Below the pieces are notes generated by a model. That model did not search any database. It was not told the origin of the DNA and worked only from the letters and a program-made list of their open reading frames with translations. The translations under genes were made by a program, and so were the position numbers. This document shows, piece by piece, positions 38,030 to 49,475 of a stretch of 64,000 nt of DNA; the stretch's first letter is position 1, and the number at the start of each line of letters is the position of its first letter. The stretch is taken from assembly GCA_018401555.1 (NCBI GenBank), contig JAGYKP010000097.1, positions 1-64,000 on the forward strand, written 5' to 3'. Origin of the DNA: Halomonas sp. (lineage in GTDB: Bacteria; Pseudomonadota; Gammaproteobacteria; Pseudomonadales; Halomonadaceae).

Positions 38030-38998
38030 ATGAACTTGCCACGTCGTCCCCTTACCCTGGCCCTGGCCGGCGCCCTGCTGGCCGCCCCCCTGGCCTGGAG
38101 CAGCGCGGTCCTCGCCGAGGAACCGGCCCAGGTGCGCTTCTCCGTGCCCGCCTGGCCCGGCGTGACCGTCAAGACCGCCCTGGCCGCCCAGCTGCTCGAG
38201 ACGCTGGGCTATGAGGTGCGCCAGCAGGAGCTCGGTTCCACCATCACCTACGAGGCCCTCACCCAGGGCGAACTGGATGTCTTCCTCGCCGCCTGGCTGC
38301 CCGCCCAGCAGTCGATGTTCGACGCCACCATGGAAAAGGGTCTGATCGTCGACCTCGGCAACAACGTCGAGGGCGCACGGCTGGGCTTCGCGGTGCCGAG
38401 CTATGTCTTTGATGCCGGCGTGACCTCCGCCGAAGATCTGGCCGACGAGGAGATCGCCGAGAAGCTCGGACGCACCGTCTACTCCATCGAGGTCGGCTCC
38501 GGCATGAGCGACACCCTCAACGAGGCCGTCGAGAATGACACCTATGGCATGGGCGACTGGGACCTCTCCGAGACCTCCACGCCGGGCATGCTCAGCGCTG
38601 TGGACGCGGCCCTCGATCGCGAGGAGTGGATCGTCTTTGCCGGCTGGACGCCCCACTGGATGAACATCGAATACGACGTCGAGTACCTGACCGACACCCA
38701 GGACATGTGGGGCCCGGATGGCGGGCGCAGCGACGTGCGCACCCTGGTCACCAGCGATTTCGCCGAGGCCGCCCCCAACGCCACCCGGCTGCTCGACCAG
38801 CTGGTGTTCAGCGCCGACGACCAGAGCGCGATGATCCGCGGCTTCAGCTACGAGGAGCGCGAGCCGGAGGCGGTGGCGCTGGACTGGATCCGCGCCAACC
38901 CGGGCAAGGTGCAGGCCTTCCTCGAAGGGGTCACCACCCGCGACGGCGAGCCGGCCTGGCCGCTGGTACAGCAGGCGCTGGAGATTCCCGACGCCTGA
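38030..38998 (+). CDS. Glycine betaine/choline ABC transporter substrate-binding protein (ProX/OpuAC family)
   Basis: A 322-residue periplasmic binding protein. The signal peptide ends near AVLAEE (residue 31). The OpuAC fold follows: PAWPGVTVKTALAAQLLETLGY, YEALTQGELDVFLAAW and aromatic cage candidates in FAGWTPHWMN and GDWDLSE. AAGGAG precedes the ATG at 38030. It has terminators on both sides and no permease or ATPase next to it, so it is an orphan that must use a transporter encoded elsewhere. It may supply betaine, carnitine or choline to the catabolic genes in this window. Confidence 0.92.
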   Translation: MNLPRRPLTLALAGALLAAPLAWSSAVLAEEPAQVRFSVPAWPGVTVKTALAAQLLETLGYEVRQQELGSTITYEALTQGELDVFLAAWLPAQQSMFDATMEKGLIVDLGNNVEGARLGFAVPSYVFDAGVTSAEDLADEEIAEKLGRTVYSIEVGSGMSDTLNEAVENDTYGMGDWDLSETSTPGMLSAVDAALDREEWIVFAGWTPHWMNIEYDVEYLTDTQDMWGPDGGRSDVRTLVTSDFAEAAPNATRLLDQLVFSADDQSAMIRGFSYEEREPEAVALDWIRANPGKVQAFLEGVTTRDGEPAWPLVQQALEIPDA

Positions 38999-39023
38999 TT
39001 CCGCGACATTGGCTCGCAACGAG

Positions 39024-39055
39024 ACGAGGCCGCCCCGACAACGGGGCGGCCTCGT
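39024..39055 (+). terminator. Strong hairpin between convergent proX-like and ygiD-like genes
   Basis: ACGAGGCCGCCCCG (39024-39037) and its complement (39042-39055) form a 14-bp stem with loop ACAA. The T-tract is poor (TACTGTC). Probably ends transcription from the left; a bidirectional role is possible. Confidence 0.7.
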
Positions 39056-39077
39056 TACTGTCGGGGAGCATCACTCC

Positions 39078-39815
39078 TCACGCGAAGGCGTAGACGTCCA
39101 TGGCCAGCACACCGTGTTCCACGCTGTGGTGCAGGCGCTTGCCCGGCCCGCCGGCGCCAAGCGCCACCAGCAGCGGCTGGAAGTGCTCCGGTGTGGGATG
39201 GTTCTCGCGGGCCTTGGGGCCCTGCTCCCAGGCCAGCAGTGCGTCGCGGTCGTCCGCCGTCAGGCGCGCCTCGACCCAGTCGGCGAACTCGCCGACCCAG
39301 GGCGGCATCTCGGCATCCAGCGGCAGCATCTCGTAGAGGTTGTGGGTCAGGCTGCCGGAGCCGATCACCAGGATATCCTCTTCCCGCAGGGCGGCGAGCT
39401 TCTCGCCCAGGGCCAGCAGCTCGGCGTTGGACCACTGCATCGGCAGCGACAGCGAGACCACCGGCACCTCGGCGGCGGGGAACATCAGCGACAGCGGCAC
39501 CCAGGCGCCGTGATCCAGGCCGCGCTCGGTGGGTACGGCGTTGAGCTCCCGGGCCAGACGCCTGGCCAGTTCGGGCTCGCCGGGGGCCGGGTACTGCACC
39601 TCGAAGAGCTCGCGGGGGAAACCGCCGAAGTCGTGGATGGTCTCGGGACGCTCGCTGGTACTGACCAGCAGCTGGCGGCTGGCCCAGTGGGCCGACACCA
39701 CCACCACGGCGCGGGGGCGGTAGTCGCGGCCCAGGTCACGCAGGAAGGCGTGGGCCGGGGTCTCGGTCAGGGCCAGCATTGGCGAGCCGTGGGAGATGAA
39801 CAGGCTAGGCAGCAT
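39078..39815 (-). CDS. DODA-type extradiol dioxygenase (YgiD family)
   Basis: A 245-residue class III extradiol dioxygenase. Metal-ligand histidines are in FISHGSP (near residue 9), VVSAHW and LDHGAWVPL, and the family tail NHPTPEHFQPLLVALGA is present. Relatives open 4,5-DOPA in vitro; the cellular substrate in bacteria is unsettled. It is intact, monocistronic and convergent with the ProX-like gene. Confidence 0.92.
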   Translation of the reverse strand: MLPSLFISHGSPMLALTETPAHAFLRDLGRDYRPRAVVVVSAHWASRQLLVSTSERPETIHDFGGFPRELFEVQYPAPGEPELARRLARELNAVPTERGLDHGAWVPLSLMFPAAEVPVVSLSLPMQWSNAELLALGEKLAALREEDILVIGSGSLTHNLYEMLPLDAEMPPWVGEFADWVEARLTADDRDALLAWEQGPKARENHPTPEHFQPLLVALGAGGPGKRLHHSVEHGVLAMDVYAFA

Positions 39816-39899
39816 GGCAGGCTCCAGGGCGTGGAAGTGCCCTCAGGATAGCGCTTCGGGCCGGGCATCTCGATAGCAGGCTTATAGGATTATCGTCCA

Positions 39900-41088
39900 T
39901 CAATAGCCGGTCATCTCCAGGTAGCCCACCCCCAGCCTTTCGCCGCCATCATGGTCGCGGGCCACCACCTCGCCCTCCCAGTAGGGCACCGTGGTGTCCA
40001 TCCAGCGCTCGGTGTGGGGCGCCTCGACGATCAGGTCGAGATCCTCTTCGGGCACTTCCAGTCGCCAGCGGGTGGGCACCTCGCGTCCCGCCACCGGGGA
40101 GGTGGCCAGCGGGGTCATCGCCAGCGCCTGCGAGGCCAGCGGGCGGGTGGTGCCGTCCGCTGCGATCCAGCTGCCGGAGCGGTAGTCGCCGCCGTCGTCG
40201 CCACCGCCGCGCAGGCGGAAGGCCATCAGCCGGCGGCCGTCGTCCAGGTGCAGCGAGAACCAGTCCCAGCCCGCCTGGTCGGGGCTCAGCAGCTGGCTGC
40301 TCCACTCGCGGTCGAGCCAGCCCCGGCCGCTGACCGTGTGGGTCTCGCCGGCCAGGGTGACCTCGCCCTCGATGCGCCAGAAGGGCTGGCTGTAGTAGTG
40401 CGATCCCTGGCCGTCGGCAGCCTTCTGGCTGAAGCCGTCACGGCCATGCAGGACCAGCGGCCCCTCGGCGGTGAGCGTGAGCCGGTAGCCGAGGGCGCGC
40501 CTCGCCCTCGCCCTCGAAGGCGGTGAGGGTGAGCCGCTCGAAGGTGTCGGCGCCGGGCTCGGTCACCTCGCTTGCCAGTTCCCAGTCGTCGAGCCAGGCG
40601 TGGAAGGGGGATGCCACCGCACCGGCCTGGCCGTCCGTCCGTTGGGAAGGTGCCGCCGAGTGGCTGCGGGCGAAGCGCTCCGCCACGCCGTGCTGTGTGC
40701 CCCTGGAGACCGCCATGTGCGCCATCCACAGCTGGTCGGCGGCCCAGGGAGTGGGATCGGGGCGCTCCTCCGGCGGCGCCAGCGCCTGGCGGAACAGGGT
40801 CCACTGCAGCCCCAGCGGCTCGCCGTGCTCATCCTCCAGGTTGGCGGTGAGGTACCACCACTCGATGCGGTAGTCGGGGTGGGCACCGTGATCCTCGGGG
40901 AAGCGCAGTGTGGTGTCCGGGCCGGCCTGCACGAAGCCGGCGGTGCCTCGCCGAGCCCGGCGAAGCCGGCCCCCGAGCGCCTCGGGTGGGGCCTCGTCGC
41001 AGCCGGCGAGGGCTACCAATGTGCCCAGCAGGGCGGCCGGCAGCAGGGCCCGCCACGGGGCGGCATGCTTGATCGCTCGTGGCATCAT
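39900..41088 (-). CDS. AttH/CrtC-like lipocalin-domain lipoprotein (frame-disrupted)
   Basis: An exported protein of about 390 residues. The lipobox is LVALAGCDE. Two lipocalin-like halves typical of AttH/hydroxyneurosporene synthase-like proteins follow (DYRIEWWYLTANLED, FRQALAPPEE, then GWDWFSLHLDDGRRLMAFRLRGGG and a C-terminal PYWEGEV). The frame breaks near 40497 (EGEGEA joined to LGYRLTLTAEG) and the C-terminal part reads through to 39900. Its ATG overlaps the permease stop (ATGA). Proteins of this family are encoded with AttEFG-type ABC exporters and are thought to act with them in the envelope. Confidence 0.85.
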
Positions 41089-43589
41089 CCTGCCTCCTCG
41101 GCCAGCAGGGCCCGGGGCGGGGTGCGCCACAGGCGCAGCGCCGGCAGTGCCGCGGCGAGCAGCGCCACCGCCACGGCCGTTCCCAGGGTCAGGGCGATCT
41201 CCCCGGGAAGAGGTGCAGCGGCAGCCGCCAGCCGAAGGCCGCCACGTTGATCACCGCCACCAGGCCCCAGGTGATGGCGATACCCAGCGGCACGGCGACC
41301 AGGCCCACCGCCAGCGCCGCTCCACCCAGCTGGGCGAGCTGGACGCCCAGCAGCTGGCCTCTCGGTACCCCCAGGGCCCACATCGGTGCCAGCCGTCGGC
41401 GGCGCTCACGGGCCTGGGCCAGCAGGCTGGCCAGCAGTGCCAGCGCCGCCACCGCCAGGGTCAGGGCGTTGAGTGCCCGGGTGATGGTGAAGGTGCGTTC
41501 GAAGATGCCGGTGGCGATGCGCTTGACCTCGCCCTGGTCACGCAGGGCGTCGCGGCCCAGGGCGAATTCACTGCCCAGCGCCGCGCCCAGGGCCTCGTCG
41601 TCGGCACCCGGGGCCAGCACGATGCCGATGGAGTCCGGCGGTGCCGAGAAGCGCCTGCCCAGCTCGGCGGCGGTCATCAGCACCTCGCCGCGAGGGTTGC
41701 CGTAGTCGGGATAGATCGCCGCCACGGCGAGCGTCGCCTGGCCGCTCGGCGTGGCCAGGGTCAGGCGATCCCCGGGGACGATGCCCTCGGCGACGGCCAG
41801 CTGCTCGTTAATGAAGGCGCCGCCCTCGCGCAGCGAAGTCCAGGCCGCGTCCACGCCCCGCTGGGTCTCCAGCAGCGGCCAGGTCGGCGTCAGCCGCTCC
41901 CCCGGGGTCAGGCCGAACAGCGACACCGGCCGCTCCGGCAGGCGCGGTGCCCCCGCGGCCTCGACCGCCAGCAGGGTGCTCTCGCCATGGCGGGTGACCA
42001 GGCGCTCGACCACCTCCGGGCGCTCGCCCAGCCAGGCATGGATCGCCGCGAAGCGCTCCGCCGGAGGGTCCAGGTAGAGGTCGGCCACCAACCGCTGGTC
42101 GAGCCACTCCAGGAAGGTCAGGCGGAAGCCCCCCACCATGCTGTTGACCCCGAGGCTCGCCGAGAGCGCGATCAGCAGCGCCATCAGCGCCAGCGACAGG
42201 CGCGGCAGCTGCAGCTCGAGGTCGGCCAGGGCCCACTGGGCCAGCGGGCGGCGTCGTGCCAGCCGGGCAAGACCCGCCAGGGCTGCCGCCAGCAGCGGCG
42301 GCAGCCACAGCGCACCCACCAGCAGCAGGGCCGCCATCAGCACGAAGCCCGCCGCCAGCCCCTCGCCGGCGGGCTGCCGTGAAAGCCAACCCCACACCGC
42401 CAGGCCGGCCACCGCAATCACCGCGCCGGCCAGGGTCATGCGCCCGAGCTGGCGCTGATAGCCGCTGCGCCACGCCTGGGCGCGGCCCAGGTCGAGCACC
42501 GACAGGCGCGCGGCCCGCCACAGCACGCCCGAGCCGGCCAGCAGCAAACCACCCAGGGTTACCGCCAGTCCGCCGAACCAGTAGTGCCAGGGCAGGCGCA
42601 GCTCCACGCCTACCCCGGCGCCGTAGAGGCTGCCCAGGGTAGCGGCCACGTCGGGCAGCAGCGCCCGGGCCAGCCAGACGCCGCCGGCGATCCCGGCCAG
42701 GGCGCCGACCACGCCGAGCAGCACCAGCTCCAGGGCCAGGCCCGTGACCAGGGTGCGGCCGGAGACCCCCAGGGCACGCAGGGTGCGCAGCATCTCCAGG
42801 CGCTGCTCCAGGGCAAGGCCCAGCGCCGCCTGGACAATGAACAGGCCGACGATCAGCGCCAGCAGCGCGAGTGCCGTCAGGTTGAGGTGGAAGCTCTGGG
42901 TCAGCTGGCCCGGCGAGACCAGGGTGGTGGCGCGGGTCAGCGCCAACCCTGGTGGTGCGGCATCCAGGGCCCCCGGTGCGGAGACCAGTCGACTCAGGGT
43001 CTCGCCGCTCTCCAGCAGCGTCGCGGCGGCGGCGATATCCATCACCAGGGTGTGCGGCGGGAGCGAGGGGGCGAGGCTCAGCGGCGGCAGCCGGCCCGCC
43101 GCCAAGCGCGGGTTGCTCCCCGGGCAGCGTCGGCATCGAGGCCCAGGCTGGGCAGGGTGTCCGGGGCGAGCCGGGTCTGCCACGGCGGTGACAGGAAGCC
43201 GGTGAGCTCTACTGTGCTTCCGGCAGTGGCGAAGGCGCTGTCGCCGGGCAGGGTCAGGGGGTCGATGCCGATCAGCGTCAGCCGCGTGCCGTCGGCGTGC
43301 GCTGAGCTCGCCCTCCAGCAGCGGCGAGACCGGTACCCCTGGCGGCGCAGGGTGAGGAAGTCGTCGCGCGCCAGGGGCTTGCCGTCGAGGCGCTCCAGGC
43401 GGTCCAGCCCGGTGGTGAACAGCGCCTCGGCGCGGGCGTAGCTCTCCTTCGCCAACGCATTGATCGCCTGGACGCCGCTCCACAGGGCGCTGGCCACCCA
43501 CAGGCCCAGCAGCAGCATGGCCAGCTGGCCGGGGTGGCGGCGATAGTGGGAAAGCAGGGTGGTGAGCAGCGTGACGAGCTGGGTGGCCA

Positions 43590-43590
<1 letters not shown>
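41085..43590 (-). CDS. FtsX-like ABC transporter permease, AttF/AttG type (frame-disrupted)
   Basis: About 835 residues: two FtsX-like modules with ten predicted spans (first span VTLLTTLLSHYRRHPGQLAM region, FtsX cores at ALLALIVGLFIVQAALG, ALMALLIALSASLGVN and LTLAVAALALLASLL). Large periplasmic loops suggest a MacB/LolE-like mechanism that moves lipids or lipoproteins rather than a soluble substrate. Frame breaks lie near 43335 and 43290 (a compensating pair), near 43105 and near 41212; the final frame ends LLAEEAG. The ATG overlaps the ATPase stop (TGATG). Confidence 0.87.
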
Positions 43591-44274
<684 letters not shown>

Positions 44275-44439
44275 GGCGGCCTCCCTGGCGCTGGAATGGG
44301 CTGACACGGGTCAGGCAGGGATGGTGGCACAGAACGCCGGCCAGCCACAGGCGACGGAGGGAGGAGTGTCGCCGCCGCCGCGATCGGGTATAACCGAGGG
44401 CTGCGGAGGCGAACGGCCTGGCGGAAAGGGGAGGAGCGG

Positions 44440-45451
44440 GTGACGGTCACGGTGTCGCGGCATTTCGTCGGTGAGCTGTTCCAGGGCGTGCCCGGGATGG
44501 CGGCCGAGCGCGCCAGCCTCGCTGCGTCGCGCCGGCATCTCGCCGGGGCTGCTGGAGTCGCCCCACGGGCGGGTCACCGTGGAGCAGTTCGCCACCCTCT
44601 ACCGGCTGCTGGTCAACGCCTGCGACGACGAGACCCCGGGCTTCTTCGCCCGCCCGCTGCGTGGCGGCACCCTCAAGCTGCTCTGCCTGAGCCTGCTGGA
44701 GGCGCCGACCCTCAAGGTGGCCCTGCATCGCTATCGGCTGTTCTTCCGTATCCTGCTCGACGACTTCGGCTACGAGGTCAGCCATGGCGATGACCTGGTG
44801 CGTATCGGCCTGGTGGAGCACCGCCCCGGCGGGCAGCCGCATCCTGGTGCACGAGCTGATGCTCAAGCTGCTCCACGGCATCGCCTCCTGGATGATCGCC
44901 CGCAAGATTCCGCCGATCACCCTGGAGTGCGCCTACCCGCAGCCTGCGCACAGCGCCGATTACCGCTACTTCTACCCCGGACGGCTGCTCTTCGACCGCC
45001 CCCAGACCGCCATCTACTTCGACCTGGCGGTGCCTCGACGAGCCGATCCGCCAGACCAAGCGGCACCTGGGCGCCTTCCTGCAGCGCGCCCCGGCGGACT
45101 GGTTCTACGTCTCCTTCGAGGAGCGCCTGCTCTCACACCGGTGCGCGAGCACCTCACCCGCCATGGCGCCTATGCCGCCGGGGTGGCGGAGGTGGCCGCG
45201 GCGCTGCACATGTCGGTGCGTACCCTGTCGCGGCGCCTGGCCACGGAAGGCACCCGCTTCCAGGCGGTGAAGGACGAGTGCCGCCGGGATGTCGCCGTCC
45301 AGGCCCTGACCCGCAGCGACCAGCCCCTGGCCGGCATCGCCGAGCGGCTCGGCTTCGAGGACCAGGCCCGCTTCAGCCGTGCCTTCCGTGCCTGGACCGG
45401 GGATTACGCCCGCCGCTCTACCGGCGGGCGAGCCCGACCTATATCTCCTGA
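44440..45451 (+). CDS. AraC-family regulator with arabinose-binding-like N-domain (frame-disrupted)
   Basis: About 335 residues in the ArgR/OruR-like AraC group: start GTG at 44440 (GGAGGAG upstream), N-terminal ligand domain (LRRAGISPGLLESPHGRVT, FARPLRGGTLKLLCLSLLEAPTL, FFRILLDDFGYEV) and C-terminal helix-turn-helix pair (VAAALHMSVRTLSRRLATEG and IAERLGFEDQARFSRAFRAWTG). At least five indels (about 44520, 44830, 45033, 45138, 45405). The reconstructed stop at 45449-45451 overlaps the convergent AlkK-like gene. It is a candidate regulator of the acyl-CoA operon next to it. Confidence 0.85.
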
Positions 45452-47091
45452 CGGATTCGCTTCTTGTCGAGCTTGCCCACGCTGGTCTTGGGGATCTCGT
45501 CGACCAGGCGCACCTGGGCGGGCAGCGCCCAGCGGGTGATGCGTCCCTGTTCGACGAACTGCCGGAGGAACTCCATCACGGCATCGGCCTCGGGCGGCGC
45601 GTTGAGGTCATGGGGTACCACCAGCGCGACCGGGCGCTCGCCCCACTGCTCGTCGGGCACGCCGATCACCGCCACCTCGGCCACGCCGGGGCACTGGGCG
45701 ATCAGGTTCTCCAGCTCCAGCGAGGAGACCCATTCGCCGCCGCTCTTGATCACGTCCTTGATGCGGTCGCGAATCTGCAGGAAGCCGCGTTCGTCGAGGC
45801 TGGCCACGTCGCCGGTATGCAGCCAGCCATTGCGCCACAGCGCCTCGCTGCGAGTGGTCTCCTTGTAGTAGGCCTGGGTCAGCCAGGGGGCGCGGACGCG
45901 GACCTCGCCGACGCTCTCGCCATCGTTGGGCAGCGGCGTGCCGTCCTCGTCCACCACCTGCAGTTGCACCAGGGGGATCGGCAGGCCGGCCTTGCAGCGC
46001 CAGGGCAGCTGGGTCTCGAAGTCGGCCTCGGCGATATCCCGGGGCAGCACGTCGGCGGTCAGCAGCGGGCAGGTCTCGGACATGCCGTAGGCGCTGCGGG
46101 TATCGATACCCAACTCATGGGCGCGGCGTGCCAGCGCCTGCGTCAGCGGGCTGCCGCCGATCAGCAGCTTCCAGCCGGAGAGGTCGACCCGGCCCGAGGC
46201 GATGGGCTCGGCGTTCAGTACCATGCCCAGCAGGGTGGGCACGCAGTGGGAGAAGTCCACCCGCTCGTCGACCAGCAGCCTGACCAGTATCTCCGGCTCG
46301 TAGCGTCCCGGGTAGACCTGGGTCGCGCCGAGCAGGGTGGCGGTATAGGGCACGCCCCACGCATGCACGTGGAACATCGGCGTGATCGGCATGTAGACCT
46401 TGTCGCGATTGAGCAGCTCGACCCCCGGCGCCTGCAGCGTGCTGGCCTCGGTCAGGGTGTGCAGCACCAGCTGGCGATGGGTGAAGTAGACCCCCTTGGG
46501 ATTGCCGGTGGTGCCGGTGGTATAGAAGAGCGTGGCCACCGCGTTCTCGTCGAAGGTGGGAAAGTCGTAGTGGCGGGGCTGGTCGGCCAGCAGCGACTCG
46601 TACTCGCCCACCAGGGGCAGGGCGCTGGCCACCTCTGCCGGTTCCTCCTGGCAGAGCAGATAGCCGCGAATGCGCGGCAGCCGCTCGCGGAGTCCCTCCA
46701 GCAGCGGCACGAAGTCCTGGTGGACCAGCACGAAGTCATCCTCGGCGTGCTCCATGGTGTAGTGGATCTGCTCCGGGGAGAGACGCACGTTCACGGTGTG
46801 CAGCACCGCCCCCAGCATGGGGATGGCGAAGAAGGCCTCCAGGTAGCGGTGGCTGTCCCAGTCGAGCACCGCCACCACATCGCCGGCGCGGACCCCCTGG
46901 GCGCTGAGCAGGTGGGCGAGCTGGTGCACCCGCTCCCGGAAGCGGCGGTAGTCGTGGCGGCCCAGGTCGCGGTAGACGATCTGGTTGTCACCGGCCATGC
47001 GCACGCCGCTCTCCAGCAGGTCGCCGATCAGCAGCGGCGGGTTGGTCGCGGAGGGCGTGGGCGGCAGGATCTTGGGTGTGACGGTTGGCAT
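45439..47091 (-). CDS. Fatty-acid/medium-chain acyl-CoA ligase (AlkK-like)
   Basis: A 550-residue AMP-dependent ligase with an intact frame. P-loop LFYTTGTTGNPKGVYFTH, AYGMSETCPL, hinge DRIKDVIKSGGEWVSS and the C-terminal lysine in KTSVGKLDKKRIR. Closest in pattern to AlkK-type medium- and long-chain acyl-CoA synthetases. Last gene of the minus-strand operon with a binding protein, second ligase, dehydrogenase and thiolase; it converges on the AraC gene. Confidence 0.92.
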   Translation of the reverse strand: MPTVTPKILPPTPSATNPPLLIGDLLESGVRMAGDNQIVYRDLGRHDYRRFRERVHQLAHLLSAQGVRAGDVVAVLDWDSHRYLEAFFAIPMLGAVLHTVNVRLSPEQIHYTMEHAEDDFVLVHQDFVPLLEGLRERLPRIRGYLLCQEEPAEVASALPLVGEYESLLADQPRHYDFPTFDENAVATLFYTTGTTGNPKGVYFTHRQLVLHTLTEASTLQAPGVELLNRDKVYMPITPMFHVHAWGVPYTATLLGATQVYPGRYEPEILVRLLVDERVDFSHCVPTLLGMVLNAEPIASGRVDLSGWKLLIGGSPLTQALARRAHELGIDTRSAYGMSETCPLLTADVLPRDIAEADFETQLPWRCKAGLPIPLVQLQVVDEDGTPLPNDGESVGEVRVRAPWLTQAYYKETTRSEALWRNGWLHTGDVASLDERGFLQIRDRIKDVIKSGGEWVSSLELENLIAQCPGVAEVAVIGVPDEQWGERPVALVVPHDLNAPPEADAVMEFLRQFVEQGRITRWALPAQVRLVDEIPKTSVGKLDKKRIRQEI

Positions 47092-47116
47092 GGTGAGGTC
47101 TCCTGGAAGGTCCGGA

Positions 47117-48305
47117 TCAGCAGCGCTCGATCAGCAGGGCGATGCCCTGGCCGCCGCCGATGCACAGGGTGATCAGGCCGTAGCGGCCGCCGGTGCGTTC
47201 GAGTTCGGCCAGCGCCTTGATCACCAGGGATGGCGCCGGTGGCGCCCACCGGATGGCTCAGGCCCACGGCGCCGCCGTTGGGATTGAGGCGCTCGGCGGG
47301 GAACTCCAGCGCGTCGGCTACCGCCATGGCCTGGGCGGCGAAGGCCTCGTTGGACTCGATGACATCGATATCGCCGATGGTCAGGCCGGCCTGCTCCAGG
47401 CAGCGACGCACCGCGGGAATCGGTCCCAGCCCCATCAGGTGCGGCTCGACCCCGGCGGCGGTGCCGGTGATCAGCCGTGCCCGGGGCGTCAGCCCGCGGC
47501 GCTCGGCCTCGTCGGCGCTGGCCAGCACCAGGCTGGCGGCCCCATCGTTGAGGCCCGAGGCGTTTCCGGCGGTGACCAGTCCCTCCTTCTGGAAGGCGGG
47601 CTTGAGCCTGGCCAGATCCTCCAGGGTGACACCGTCGCGCACATGCTCGTCGCGGTCGAAGACGCGCTCCTGGCGGCCCTGGCGCACCGTGACCGGCACG
47701 ATCTGCTCCGCGAAGCGCCCCTCGGCGATGGCCCGGGCCGCCTTGTGGTGGCTCTCCATGGCGAAGCGGTCCACCGCCTCGCGGGTGAGGCCGTAGCGGC
47801 TGGCGATATTCTCGGCGGTGCAGCCCATGTGGCCGCTGCCGAAGGGGTCGCTGAGGATGCCCAGGGTCAGGTCGGTGACCGCGGCGTGACCCATGCGCAG
47901 GCCGCTGCGTGCCTGGGGCGGCAGCAGGTAGGCGCCGCGGCTCATGGACTCGGCACCACCGGCGAGGGCCAGACGGCTGTCGCCCAGGGCGATCTGCTGA
48001 GCGGCGGAGAGCAGGGCCTGCACCCCGGAGCCGCACAGACGGTTGACGTTGAAGGCGCCGGCCTCGTCGGGGACCCCGGCCTCCCGGGCGATATGCCGGG
48101 CCAGGTAGGCGTCCTCCGGGCCGGTGGTGATGATATGGCCGTAGACGGCGTGGTCGATGGTTTCGGCCTCGACGCCGGCACGCGCGAGCGCCTCGCGGGC
48201 GGTGACGGTGCCCAGCTCATGGGGGGCGAGGCCCGAGAGGCTGCCACCGAAGCCGCCGATGGCGGTGCGGGCTCCTCCCAGGATGACGACGGAATCAAGG
48301 TGCAT
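47117..48305 (-). CDS. Acetyl-CoA acyltransferase / thiolase (frame-disrupted)
   Basis: A 395-residue thiolase when repaired. The active-site Cys is in [11 protein letters not shown] (near 89), with [25 protein letters not shown] (catalytic His) and a C-terminal Cys in LCIGGGQG. One extra C at 47227-47229 shifts the frame 40 residues from the end; repair gives [16 protein letters not shown] and a stop at 47117. It either cleaves 3-ketoacyl-CoA or condenses acetyl-CoA; with an acyl-CoA dehydrogenase beside it, degradation is likely. Confidence 0.92.
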
Positions 48306-48320
48306 GGGAATTCTCCAGTG

Positions 48321-49475
48321 TCAGGCCTTGCCCAGCAGCGAGCGGGCAACGACTTCCTTCATGATCTCGGAGGTGCCGGCGTAGATGGTCTGTACCCGGG
48401 CATCCAGATAGAAGCGCGAGATGGGGTATTCGCGGGTGTAGCCGTAACCGCCGAACAGCTGCAGGCAGGTGTCGGCGGTGGCGCACTGCATCTCGGTGAG
48501 GCGCAGCTTGAGGATGGCGGCCTCGGTGGGCCCCATTTCTCCCTGGCGGTACTGCGCCATGCACTTCTCCAGGTAGGCGCGGCCCATCTCGATGTCGGCC
48601 TGCACCTCGGCCAGGGTGAAGCGGGTGTTCTGGAAGTCGCCCACCCGCTGGCCGAAGGCGCGGCGCTCCTGGACGTACTCCAGGGTGAGCTCCAGGGCCC
48701 CCTGCATGGCGCCCAGGGCCTGGGCGCCGACACCCAGGCGCTCCCGGGGCAGCTCCTGCATCAGGTAGGCGAAGCCTCGGCCCTCCTCGCCGAGCAGCGC
48801 ATCCTCCGGCAGCTCGATGCCGTCGAAGAACAGCTCGGCGGTGTCGCTGGCATGCTGGCCGATCTTCTTGATCGGCTGGCCCCGGGAGAAGCCGGGGAGG
48901 GTGGTGTCGACCAGGAACAGCGAGACGCCCCGGGCGCCGGCTTCCGGGTCGGTCTTGGCGCAGACGATCACCATGTCGGCCACCTGGCCGTTGGTGATGA
49001 AGATCTTGCCGCCGTCCAGCCGCCAGCCGCTCTCGGTGCGCCGGGCGCGACTCTTCATGCCGGCCAGGTCACTGCCGGCGCCGGGCTCGGTCATGGCGAT
49101 GGCGCCGATGACCTCGCCGCTGGCCATGGCCGGCAACCAGCGCCGCTGTTGTGCCGGGGTGGCGATATGCAGCAGGTAGGGCATGACGATATTGGCGTGG
49201 ATGTTGTAGGCGCTGGCCAGGCCACCGAAGCCGCGCCGCGAGATCTCCTCGATGACCAGCTGGGTGATGGCGAAGTCGGCGCCGGCACCGCCCAGCGGCT
49301 CCGGCATGTCGATGCCCAGCAGCCCCGCCTCGCCCATGCGCCGCCAGAGCTCGCGGGGCACCTCGCCGGCCTCCTCCCAGGCGTCGTAGTGGGGGGCGAC
49401 CTCCTGGTCGAGGAAGCGGCAGATCATGTCGTGGAACAGCGGGGTCAGCTCGTCCCGGGGAGTGGCCTGGGTCAC
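48321..49475 (-). CDS. Acyl-CoA dehydrogenase
   Basis: A 384-residue flavoprotein that introduces the alpha,beta double bond in acyl-CoA. AMTEPGAGSD and FITNG line the FAD site, GMQ-like QLFGGYGYTREYPISRFYLDA and YAGTSEIMK mark the C-terminus. The start is GTG at 49475, which overlaps the ligase stop (GTGA) and has AAGGAG nine bases upstream. Intact; 15 bases before the thiolase gene. Confidence 0.94.
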   Translation of the reverse strand: MTQATPRDELTPLFHDMICRFLDQEVAPHYDAWEEAGEVPRELWRRMGEAGLLGIDMPEPLGGAGADFAITQLVIEEISRRGFGGLASAYNIHANIVMPYLLHIATPAQQRRWLPAMASGEVIGAIAMTEPGAGSDLAGMKSRARRTESGWRLDGGKIFITNGQVADMVIVCAKTDPEAGARGVSLFLVDTTLPGFSRGQPIKKIGQHASDTAELFFDGIELPEDALLGEEGRGFAYLMQELPRERLGVGAQALGAMQGALELTLEYVQERRAFGQRVGDFQNTRFTLAEVQADIEMGRAYLEKCMAQYRQGEMGPTEAAILKLRLTEMQCATADTCLQLFGGYGYTREYPISRFYLDARVQTIYAGTSEIMKEVVARSLLGKA

